A program made the translations under genes and the position numbers. A stretch of 64,000 nucleotides of DNA from Gari tellinella (lineage: Eukaryota; Mollusca; Bivalvia; Cardiida; Psammobiidae): positions 78,296,216 through 78,360,215 of the forward strand of contig OV277868.1 of the NCBI GenBank assembly GCA_922989275.2, read 5' to 3'. Under the pieces are notes generated by a model. It was not told the origin of the DNA, did not search any database, and was given only the letters and a program-made list of their open reading frames with translations. Below are positions 12,400-23,282 of the stretch, one piece after another (the stretch's first letter is position 1; each line of letters starts with the position of its first letter).

Positions 12400-12945
12400 A
12401 TAATTATGTGGGGGTCATTATTTGAACAATCTTGGTAAAGGTTCACAACATGATGCTACATATGAAATTTGGCTGTCCTAGGACTTATGGTGATTGACAA
12501 GAAGATTTTTAAAGTTTTTACTTCCAAATTGGTTATCAATATTACGTAAATACGGAAAATGACCACGCCCTCTGGCGGCCATATTTTCTGAAGGATGAAA
12601 ATTCTTTGAACAGTGTTGCAAGAATATCAATTGAAAAACATTTTGGTGAAAACCAAATGGAAATCGGAATAGTCGTTTTTGAGTAGAAGATTTTTTTTAT
12701 ATGTTGTGCATGGTTGCCATGGCAACATGACCGATGGCCCCATCTACTTGTTTTGAAAAAATTTCGAAACTCACAACTACGGTATGTATAAAATTGGGCC
12801 ATTGGCTTCAGAGAAGAAGTTATTTGAAACAAATTGTGAACAGACGACACTGACACCGACACCGACGTACGACGGACGGCGACCGATCACAATAGCTCAC
12901 CTTGAGCACTTTGTGCTCAGGATGAGCTCAAAACTAAGAGACTTT
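12400..12945 (-). mobile_element. Partial reverse copy of the 29.7-kb repeat
   Basis: Read on the minus strand it starts tgagcacaaagtgctcaagg, passes through gacggacggcgaccgatcac in complement, and reaches attatttgaacaatcttggt. This is the first 500-odd bases of the element at 29.73 kb. The rest is missing. Confidence 0.75.
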
Positions 12946-13322
12946 CATTATAAATGGTCAACGTCTTGAAAAGAGATACAATAGACTTTCACCCTGGAGA
13001 CCTTCCTACATCGTCGTGGTTCTAGGGCTTAATTGTCATAAGGATTTTTTTCTGTTTATTAGACCGATATTATTCCCTCTGTCAAGAACTAAAAGGAAGG
13101 CAGGTCGGTGGTTTTGATCTACTGTGCTGTTCGGAACAAATGAGATTAGCCGAAATCATCTTCCAGAAATCATCATCATCTCATCTCATCATCCGTCATC
13201 ATTTATCGGCGCTATATGATATATAATGTGTCGCAGTGCCGTAAAACTCATCATCAAAGACTTTCTGTGAAACAATATGATAATTACACAGATTACAACG
13301 CATCTCAACTCCTACCTGTGTT

Positions 13323-15351
13323 CTATTGCACGATAAAATATCTACAATAATATGACCTTTGTATAACCTCATTATGCTGATTAGTTAATTCTCTTCTGCC
13401 AGACTTGATTAGAAATTTTACGAGACGACAAATGTCATTGCTTGTAGTATTGCTGTGTAGTGACACTCTAACCAGTTTTTCTACGACATTTCTGATATTT
13501 TGAGTTGTCAAAGCCTTATTGCGGTACGATTTCATGCAAATCATCTTCCTTCTCTATTGTCGATCGGTCGCCCTACTGCCATGTCTCTTGGGAAATATGA
13601 CATTATTCTCATTCCTGAAATCTTCAAGTCCTTCCTGTCCACAGAACTCTACTACAACCGAATCTGTTGTTCCGCGACCACTTTCTATGTTCTTCCACAC
13701 AAAGAATCCACCCTGTTCCAATGTCGATACATCTTCCTGAACACGTTTACAATTGTTTGCAGTACTGTCAGGCTGGAACACTTTTAGAAAATGATATATT
13801 GCGTATTCAGATGTTCCATCTGATTTTGGTATATTGTTATAAAGTGTTTCTTTATCCATCAGGAAGAGATGAATGATTCCAAACGTTTGACACAGAATGC
13901 AATTTTATTTTATTGGCTTCTCCTGTCATTGTAACGATATAAAGAGGACAAAGAGTGTCAATTGTTTCATCTTTGGTAGTAGCAGATGTATTTGCACAAT
14001 CTTCAGCAATGTCATCTATAAGCACTATTTGTTCTAAGCATGTCAGAAAAAATGAAATCGTCTTCCCCTTCCACAAAAATAACTCTTCTAGCAAGAAATA
14101 TTGTAGCAAAATTGCAGCCACGAAATCATTCGAGCGACCTGTTTGCCCCCAGGTGGTAGTATGCTTCTCATAGCAACAACTTGAATATCTGTGCTCAGTC
14201 CCTTGTTTAATTCTACGAAAATGATATGTTTGAGGAATGCTGCACGGCGATAGGAAACTCGGCTGATGGCTTGTTAGAATGATGATTTTTTTTCTGTTCC
14301 AGCAAGAACCAAATCTCTGAATCGTTCGACCATCTGGATATGCATGCCTCTGTCAGCATCCTGTAGACACACAGTTTTATATCGGTCAAGCGATAGAATT
14401 ATCGATATCTTCTTAGCCTCGTATATACCCTCCGGTATTTTCAGAATAGATATTGCTTTCTTCTTTCCGTCTTTGAAATTGCCATTATGTGCTACAATCT
14501 TGTCGTTAATGATTTGGATCTCAAAGCCGCACCTGTCTGTTAAATTATTGAAATACCATTCTTCCTTTTCCTTTTCTTTGTCAGTGATATGTTCGATGTT
14601 TGTCAGATACCAGTTTAATATTTCAGCCCTTTCTGTTACAGTTTTGATGTTCTCTGATGTCTGGCTTTGTTTCAATTTTTCGCTTTCTGTCCATTGGTAT
14701 GGCGAAATACCTTTCATTGGAAAAGTAATAACAGTTGTTCTGTCAACATTCCGTCACAGAATTATTTCGCATTTTGTCTCGATTTGCTCATCGTTTTCTG
14801 AATTAATAAATTGTTTGATCTCAGAGTGGTATTCTCCCAATTTATCTATGAAATCGTCACCAAAACCAAGTTTGTTTTCCCAATTCCTGTAGATTTGTTT
14901 AAGTTCAGCTGTTGATTTTTCTGTACGTGAACTATCTTGTTACCTTTTCTTTCACAATGTCAACGGCAAAGTTATTGCAACCGTCCTGTTCCTTAACATA
15001 TACAATCTTTATAACATGTTCATTGTATTGTTCATCATCTGTGTTGTCAGCTATTCGAATCACTGACGAAAACTAATCATTGTTGTTACCTCCGGTATCA
15101 AAATGGCAAGTTACAAACATAAGTTTGTCTGACGCGTGTGGATTGGACATACAAAGACTCTTTGATGTGCTCATGCATCTTCGAATAGCTTCAAAAACAC
15201 AACTCTTTCCAGAATTATTTTCTCCAATGAAAATCACAGAACAGCTGATGTCGTTAATGCCAATCGTTTCATCTTCAAAATGCACAAAGTTCTTCAGTCT
15301 GAACTTCCGCAGCATTTCGACTATGAATGACACTCGTGTGGTATACTTCAA
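13323..15351 (-). pseudogene. Relic of an OLD-family ATPase with TOPRIM nuclease domain
   Basis: A broken intronless reading frame. At the N-terminus: KFRLKNFVHFEDETIG, then Walker A GENNSGKS (15225-15202). In-frame TAG stops at 15075-15073 and 14934-14932 are followed by a frame change and a TGA at 14756-14754. The next part has a Walker-B-like segment YKTVCLQDADRGMHIQMV (canonical Glu not visible), then, after a shift in an A-run near 14280, IIILTSHQP (switch His) and HIIFVELNKG. After further shifts RRVIFVEGEDDFIFSDML appears at about 14089-14036, whose E-G-x-D-D fits a TOPRIM acidic motif. The tail has GLEDFRNENNVIFPK and LVKFLIKSGRREL in other frames. ABC-type ATPase followed by TOPRIM is the OLD layout. 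At least five lesions make it non-functional as read. Confidence 0.75.
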
Positions 15352-15451
15352 TACAAACGAGAGAATCCGCTATTGACTTAGTACAGTAACGAAACAGTTA
15401 CGAACAAACGTAAACGAACGAAACTGTGTATGGAAAAACAACAGGGTCCAA

Positions 15452-15597
15452 GGTTATAAAGCTTTTGAGTTGAGTCAGATACTATTCTAAAACATTCGAT
15501 TGGTCAGTTTTGAGACTAGGCTCCAATCTGACCAATAAAATGCTTGAGAACTACATCAGGCTTAGCTCAAACGCTTTATAGCCTTGGAGCCTGACTG
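15452..15597. repeat. Inverted-repeat element
   Basis: ccaaggttataaagcttttg + agttgagtc pairs imperfectly with gctcaaacgctttatagcct + tgg; inner arms attggtcagttttgagacta / tctgaccaataaaatgcttg. A diverged relative is at 53198-53320 (ccaagattataaagccgttg, tcaatctctttataacattg). Confidence 0.65.
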
Positions 15598-16970
15598 ATA
15601 GTCTCCTTTAGGAAAAACGCTGGCTGATCAATGAAAGTCATCATTGGCCAAGGATCCCTGCAAAACAGTGAAATCAATTTACACATAAAAACTATATTTG
15701 CAGTTGTCAACAGCTTATATACTTAAATAGTGCTTGTTTTTATGATAAGTATAATGTTTAACCCTCCCGATGCTTATAAATATACTCAGCCAAAAAAGTA
15801 CCCACTTTACATTAGGTAAATTTTAAAGCTCTCTATCTTATAACCTTAACAACCCGAGTTTTGGTTTTAGATTTCAAAGGCTCAAACGTTTATCAATGTA
15901 TTCCATTTTGATTAAATGACACATGAAACGAAAATGAAACACTCAAAGGTAATAATTATTTCAAATCAAAGGGAGATAATTTGATATTTTAAGACTTTCT
16001 AGTCTTAGTAAGGCCGTCGATATAATATTGTAATGAATAAAAGTCCGATGTGATTTTATTTCTTTTACGCAAAAGTTCTAACTGCTGAATACCAGCACTA
16101 TCGTTACTCTTCTATATAAAACATTTCTGAGCGAAAAATGCTCTTTTCAGGAAAAAAGAGTTATAGACCTTTGATTTTCAATACAATGTGTCAGTTATTT
16201 AGCCTCAATGATTCCATATTGTCTGCCACTTTATATAAGTTTATGTACGAGATGCTGATAATTTAGAATACAAAATTAGGTACTTTCACTTTTGGCCGAG
16301 TAAAGCATATACAATGTACAGAGCAGAAAATCAGACACTTCACCCGGATCTAATCTATTTTAGCAGCAGTATTTATGCTCTCTATATGCTATGCTCAGGA
16401 CTGCCACAAGTTGATCATGAAAAATTCTAACATTTCATTTAGTTTCTAATTTTTAGGCGCGATTACTTAAAGCAGGTTGAAAATAAAACAGAAGGCGCCT
16501 AAAGATGCATTCTGCTTTACCTTCAGCCTGCTTTAAGCTACCACATGCTATGATAAAAATCCGAAGATTTTGGAAAATTCCGGGAAAATGGCAGCCCTGG
16601 AATATGCGTTACTAAAGAAGCAAGCTAGCTTTCTTTTACGAAGTCTTATAGATCCATATCACAGTATGCAAACTCCACATACTTCCTGTCCTTTAGGGAT
16701 ACGGCATCTGTATTCCTAGTCGCAAATATGAAAATGACACGGTAAATTACACTAGTTTTTCAAAGCTCTTGCGACTAAGCATACAGAAACTGTATGCCTA
16801 AGTGGAGTCCGCATACTGTGTATGAAAATAAATACTAAGTTTTATACACCATTGGAAAGATATTTTCAATTGCAGATCAATGCACTTTAAATGTAAACTC
16901 TATCATAATCGGTAATCAAGTTATGACGTTTTAAAGTTACCATGGTTACGAAAGTAGTGTTGCCAAATAA
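15598..16970. other. No gene seen; palindromes
   Basis: The second palindrome type at about 16470-16540 (aaagcaggttgaaaataaaa / cttcagcctgctttaa) and an inverted pair near 16655-16820 (gtatgcaaactccacatact / aagtggagtccgcatact). Otherwise anonymous. Confidence 0.45.
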
Positions 16971-17790
16971 TTGATCTGTGTCACCCTACGGTTTAAGGAC
17001 AATTACTTTTGTTTTAAGGGCCGATCACGATCATTTTTCGTGACCTGGTTGCTTATGAGAAGGGAATACTTATTATTTCATTTTATGTTGGTATGTCGAA
17101 TGTCACGTGATCTGTTACTAAAAATAGATTTTTGGCTTCCTTTCTGTTTCAGGACAATAATTTTTGTTCTGATGAACCGATCACAATCATTTTTAGTGAA
17201 CGGGTTGCTAATGAGAATAGAATGCTTAAGATTTCATTTTAATTTTGTTGGTGAAAGGTCACGTGATATGTTACTAAAAATAGATTGTTGGCTTGACTTT
17301 GGTTTCCGGACAATAACTTTTGTTCTTTTGGGCCGATCACGATCATTTTTTTTGTTCAACTTGTTGCTTATGAGGAGGGGATACTTAGGATTGCATCTTG
17401 GGTAAGAAGGTCAAAGGTCATGTGATCTGTTACTAAAAATAAATATTCGGCTTCGGTTTGGTTTCAGGACAATAACGTATGTTCTGATGAGACGATCACA
17501 ATCATTTTTGTAGAACTGGTTGCTTATGAGAATAGGACATTTGGAATTGCACTTTAGGTTAGTGGGTCAAAGGTCATGTGATTTGTTACTAAAAATAGAT
17601 TTTTGGCTTCGCTTTGGTTTCCGGAGACCATGACTTTTTATCTGGTGGGTTGACAATGATAACTTTTAATGAACTGGTTGTGTATCAAGGGGGGCTGCTT
17701 GGAATTGCATTTCGGTCTAGTTGGGCAAAGGTCACATAATCTGTTACTAAAATTAGCTTTTTGGTTTTCGTTTGGTTTCTTGTCAGTATC
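16971..17790 (+). repeat. Diverged tandem repeat, about 5 x 156 bp
   Basis: The phrase tgttactaaaaatagattt recurs at 17113, 17269, 17429, 17584 and 17742 (spacing 155-160). Each unit also has a ttggcttc...ggtttc block, caggacaataactt and a ggttgcttatgag block. The 144-codon frame here is a by-product of the repeat. Confidence 0.85.
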
Positions 17791-18798
17791 ATTTTATGTA
17801 GGGCAGGGCAGGTGATTGATGTGTTTGATCTGTCCATCTAATGCATATATCAAGTGTTCGTGTATTTTGGCTGTGACCGTTTTGATTTAAGCTATTGGAG
17901 GTTAAGGGATACATACGTTTTTCTCAATAATATATTCTAGTTACTCACTAGAATAGTTTATCAGAGATGATTTTATAAGTAGTTACACCATAGGCTTTGG
18001 AACTGACATGAGGGAGTAAACGGTTGGATTTGTTCAGTTTACTCCCTCTTTTCTAGAGCTCTGGGTTATGCTATATATGCCACTATAGAAATAAGAAACT
18101 AATTGGTGATGAAAATACAACTACACACGCATTCTGCTTTATTTTCATCCTGTTTTAAGCTCAGAATTTTAAGCTATCTTCTGTTACAGTATAAAATGTG
18201 TCCATTGTGCTGCATATATATGATTGTATAAACCTATGGCAAGTTCATAGCATTGCATATACGAGCACACGAGACAATCTTTAAAAGCCTATTTCTGGCT
18301 CTGCGGGTGTCAATTGGAGTGTTTATTGAGGTAGGTGTCAATTGGAGTGTTTTTGTGGTAGGGTTCTCACATGCTGGATAAACAGTTGTTTTATCATATT
18401 ACCTAGAGGTACAATGGTCTAGGGTACTAGCTCATGGTAGTACCGAAGTACTACCGTACTACCTGTGTGAAAAGTGTTTAAGGATTTAAGAATATTCATG
18501 AACGTTAACTAGCTGCATCTAGAATTGATTAAGAGATTGACGAATTAGTTTACCAATTTTATAAAAGGAATTCAATAACTTTTGTAAATCTAGACTAATG
18601 ATTCTAAAATCATCAAATTTCTAGAATTTTTGCAGAATATTCATGAACGTTAAATAGCCGCTTCTATGATTCTTCATGGTATAATTCGAAAATAAGTCAA
18701 TACCTTCCCACATGGGTAGGTATTATTACAAATAGATATGTGATCTAGTTGATTGTAATGCAATTATTTAAGAGATAAAAATGGGATTTCATAACAAG
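17791..18798. other. No gene seen
   Basis: A half element related to 241-442 at about 17985-18065, a duplicated phrase (aatattcatgaacgttaact / aatattcatgaacgttaaat at 18490 and 18638) and palindrome remnants at 18125-18165. Confidence 0.45.
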
Positions 18799-19305
18799 GG
18801 CCACCGTGGCTCTAAATCGCTCACCTTGTACACCATGTAAAACTTGACATATAGAGAGTGACTGACCTAGATTAAAACTGGACATATCCCATACTCAACC
18901 TTTAGAGTGTTAACAAGATTTTTTATTTGATCTAGCGACCAAGTTTCTGACCAGACACAATCCATATTTGAGTTTGACCTAGAATTGATGTAGGCAAACA
19001 TTCTGACAATATTTCATTCAGATCTAATCAGATTTGTAGCCACTAGAGGGTTAACACTGTTTTTCTATGGTTTGACCTTGAGACCTAATTTGTGATCTGA
19101 GATAACCCACATTCGAAATTGACCTAGATCATTTCAAGGCAAACATCGTCATGAGGTTTCATGAAAATCTATGTCTATGTCATGCAAATCGGACGAAATT
19201 TGAAGCCGCTAGAGTGTTAATGAACAAATTGTATACGGATGGACAGACGACGAACATCCCTCCACCCTAAACGCTCACCTTAGCACTTCGTGCCAGGTGA
19301 GCAAA
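18799..19305. mobile_element. Related 'ctcacc ... ggtgagc' repeat, about 500 bp
   Basis: Begins agggccaccgtggctctaaa + tcgctcacct and ends acgctcaccttagcacttcg + tgccaggtgagc. Inside are repeated phrases about 165 bp apart (gacctagattaaaactgg / gacctagaattgatgtagg / gacctagatcatttcaagg). Same general class as the 29.7-kb repeat but a different body. Confidence 0.65.
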
Positions 19306-20588
19306 AATACAAATTATGATGAAATATATTTTTTTTTAGTTGATATATTATCAAGTAATTTAATTACATTTATTACCAACTGTATTTTGTCAACTAATTG
19401 TCCAATGCAGTCCTATACATTATATGTAGTATACCACTTTTCGGAGAAGATTAACCTTTGTTTGAACACAGGTGACCTTTTAAAGCAGGTTGAAAGTAGC
19501 GCAAATAAGTGCTTCACTGTCAGCCTGCTTTAATATACCATCTGCTACGATTTAATAAACAATATATATTGTATATGGTACAAAAAAGCAGAGTTATGTA
19601 TACCTGCATAAAAAGGTGACCACTTGAAGAAGGTTGAAAGTAGAGCAGAACATGCTTTAAGCCTGCTTTAAGAAAATATCTGCTAGGATAAAGAATATGT
19701 TTGTATAATAATGGAACTATTTTCTTCAGTGTGGGAGCAAAATAAGGGCGTAAAAGTTTTATTTATGGAGTAATGTGAATACAAAAGGAAAATATTTAAA
19801 CTGTCACAGCTGTTTCCATCTCTTTATCACTAACTGTTCATATATACACGAAGAATAGTATCTGACTGTTTTGTTATTTATTATAAGACCCCAAATTTAA
19901 AAAATAGTAAAATAAAACCATCAATGTTCAATCTACAATCTGTATATTTAACCCTTACCCTGTAGTAATATCGTCTGCTTTAAATTGTTGTCTGCAAACA
20001 ATATTTAAATATGATTTGTACTTAACTTAATTGAAAACGTCTCAGAGACAAGTGTAAAAGAGTTTGGATACAGATCAGACGCGAAATTATGCAGTGCCTG
20101 GTCTGGAGTGATTTTGTTTGTAAATAACAGTCATAAAGTCGCGAACAGCATGATAAGGTTAATTGCAACAACTATCAGCATCCCCTAGATTTGTCTACAT
20201 CTATCAACAGTACCCTACTGTGATCATTGGTTTGCAATACACATACTCCTATACGGGTGATCTTCGCTTGGTTGACTGATTGGTTGATTGAATGACTGTT
20301 TCATTCATTCAATCATTCATAAGGTCATTCATTTTGTTATTCTATCAGCTCTTTTACATTGTTTGCTAATTTGTGTGTGTGTGTTCACTCATTTTGCATT
20401 GACATTACATTCAACCGTTTAGTTAATTGTATTTCAACACTCTCTGTTTTTCTTTCTTTTTAGTTCAGATGCGCCTTGGATGTTGGATGTGCCTTGTTGT
20501 GAAAATGTTTTGTCGCACCTACCCCTCCACTACCATGTTAACATTCAAATAGAAATGTTTTAAATACATTTTGGTTCGCCCTTTACGG
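19306..20588. other. No gene seen; palindromes
   Basis: Second-type palindromes at about 19480-19535 and 19625-19675 and an eroded first-type module at 20065-20115 (gatacagatcagacgcgaaa). Confidence 0.45.
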
Positions 20589-21783
20589 ATATATACTCAC
20601 GGAATTTAAAAACTGTGCAGGGTTAAATTTTATTTTAAATGTACACGTTTTCAATAAGCTCACGTAAAAACGGTTTATAAAGCTGATTAAAGTGTGTAGA
20701 AAATATTGGTTACCGTTTTCGTGAAATTTACGTTAATTTTGCGTGTCAAAAAGCGTTTGTCTATTTTGCATAAATTGGTCAGAATACTCATTTGTACGGT
20801 ACATGCAACACGTTTTCAATGTAAACTGTTTGTTTTGGCAGTATATAATCGGAAAACAAGTAAGATTTGTTTTATCAATCATGACGGCTATGCCAAGGCC
20901 GTCTGAAAATGCGCGTTTACGTTCAGTCAGCATATTAGTGGTTGGGATGAAGAAAATATGATGTCGCAGGCCGATTTGGTCTTTATCGTAGCATCATGTT
21001 GTCACTATGGAGACGTATCGACAAAATTAATTGGCAATGCTCGCGAGAACCTGCGACCTAGGATATCACTATTAACGTAACGTCGGCAAGATACGTATTT
21101 TTCCGTTACTCATGTGCGTGATCGTTTTCAGTTTTCAAACTTGACGGCTAGAAACATTCAAGGATTTAGTCTTATCAGCCGGAGTACAGTGCTGAAAAGA
21201 TTACGCTAATTTTGAATCCGTCCGTGACGGCATGCTGTACGTCCCGTTCTGACGTCAAACCAGTCATATTGTCTTAAGGCATGTCAGCGCTCACCCACAC
21301 GTTGCTCGCGTGCGTTGTCACGACCTTCATACAGAACAAAAACATCGAGGTCATTGACTGACTTGCAATCTCATCCGATCTCACGCTAACTGAGGGATGA
21401 GATTGGGCGTCGTTTGCGACGTCTACCGAATCAGCAATTTACGTTGGAACTGCTGGCTGATTGTTTAGTCATGGTAAGAAATGGCATTCCTTAGCAGTTT
21501 TCCTCAGCGTTTGCGAGGTCAACTCAACGTTGATGCCGTACTTGCTTTGATGCAAACGGAGGACACATGCGTTATCAGTTGTGTGGCATGGGTTTTGACC
21601 CTTCATGACAAAAACGCATGACAGTACAATCATGATTGGCATCACACATTAATGACTCTTATGAAACATTAGATCGATGTTTAAAATAACACTATAACAC
21701 AGTCGATTTATATCTGTTTTGTTATTCCTATTATTCATAATGCTATTCCCAATGCACAGTTTTTAAATTCCGTGAGTATATAT
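20589..21783. mobile_element. 1.2-kb element with perfect 31-bp terminal inverted repeats, no coding sequence
   Basis: The left end atatatactcacggaattta + aaaactgtgca (20589-20619) is exactly complementary to the right end at 21753-21783. Both ends merge with TATA, so a TA target duplication is possible with ctcacgg as the true terminus. No frame over about 75 codons is open inside, so it is non-autonomous. The interior is somewhat richer in CpG than its surroundings. Confidence 0.85.
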
Positions 21784-23282
21784 CAAGTCTTATGCGTGAA
21801 GTTTAAAACGTGCTGGCACAAGTCAGCGACCATGTATACCACGATCACTGCACATTTGTAAAACGTGTTGGATCCAGATTATACGCACAGTCACTAGCCG
21901 TCCTGTCTGGATCCACACTGCTTACAAAAGTCCTGGTTTTCAAAGTTCTCCATGGAGGGATAGATGCATCTGTAGTTTTCTTTATAATCATACATGCATA
22001 TATGGTACATGTAAATACAGTGAAACCTACCTATAATGACGACTTATATTACTGTTGATCGTTACGTGCTTATAATTGGTGATTGCCTTAGAGCGGGGTT
22101 GGGTGAAACAGAGGACCCCTTAGGGAATCTCTGGTATTTTAGACTGTCATCTGTCTTTCATAGTGTCGTTTACTGTGGTTTTAACTGTATGCCTACACTG
22201 AAGAGCTGTCATTAGTTGATCATGAACAATATTTAACCCTTTACCTCATTGTATACATGTTTTCCAGTTTGGTTGAAAGTAAAGCAGACTGCACCTTTAC
22301 GTGCATTCTGCTTTGCTTTTAGCATGCTTTAAGCTACCATCAGGTAGGAAAAAAATCCGCATATTAGGGGAAATTGGCAGCTCTGGCACTGTGTAAATGT
22401 TTTTAAGTGTTTGTAGAGATCTATTTCATACATTTGTATATATCACTGTTTATATGTGACATATTTTCAATTTATTGTTATTGTAATTTTCATCATAAAA
22501 TTGAAAGGTGGCAAAATAAGAACAAACAAAACCCTTATAAAAAAAGTTTGATTCTGACGTTGTGTTTTTTTGGGGTTTTTTTCTTTACAAACCATAGTGT
22601 ATTGTCCGAAAGTATGGTTATCCGAAATAGTGTTCAATTCGCCGCCACGTGGAAATTACCTCAGGCGTAATTACAACCCCTGCTTTGGATGCACCGCGGC
22701 AATATGCGACAAAAGATATCAAACAAGTAAATGGCTCAAAACAGTCATAAATGTTCATAAAATATGGACAATATGTTGCATTTAATTGCAAAAGAGTAAA
22801 TTGTGAATTACTGAAGCTTAAAAATGGACTATATTTAACTCTTTAAATTCATTTTTTACAAATATTTTTTTTTAGTCTGAGAAAAGGAGTTGTTCGCAGA
22901 CATATTGAGGAACAGATTCTGATGACGTTTTACACAAACTAACTTTTAATTTTGAAAATATTTTGCGAAAAACGTAAGAGGGTTTTTCCCGTGTCTCGTT
23001 TTCAACCCGCCATTTTGCTCTGCCGAAACGCTCACGTATCACAGTCGACGATAGAAAAAAACGCGCTCAGCGCCGTCATACAGAATTTAAACTAATTTTA
23101 TCCAATGATTAAAAGTTTGTTTTATTCGTTCAAGTCTAAATATTAGCACCTTTCATTTAAAACAAGCGCAAAACGAACAGCTGAAAATGCGGGTTTATAT
23201 AGGTGACACAGTAAGGGAGCTTCGATATATATGGAATCTCGCTGACGTAGCTATATAAAGACAAAAGGCGTATACATGTATA
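21784..23282. other. No gene seen; palindromes
   Basis: First-type module at 21866-21915 (gttggatccagattatacgc), second-type palindrome at 22265-22335, and a CpG-containing stretch at 22970-23060 without a supported gene. Confidence 0.45.

Noticed and set aside
13500..14892. Plus-strand frames, up to 182 codons
   Set aside because: They are antisense to the OLD-like relic, whose motifs are all on the minus strand; their peptides show no domain features.
16971..17405. 144-codon plus-strand frame
   Set aside because: It falls entirely in the 156-bp tandem repeat and its peptide repeats with the DNA unit.
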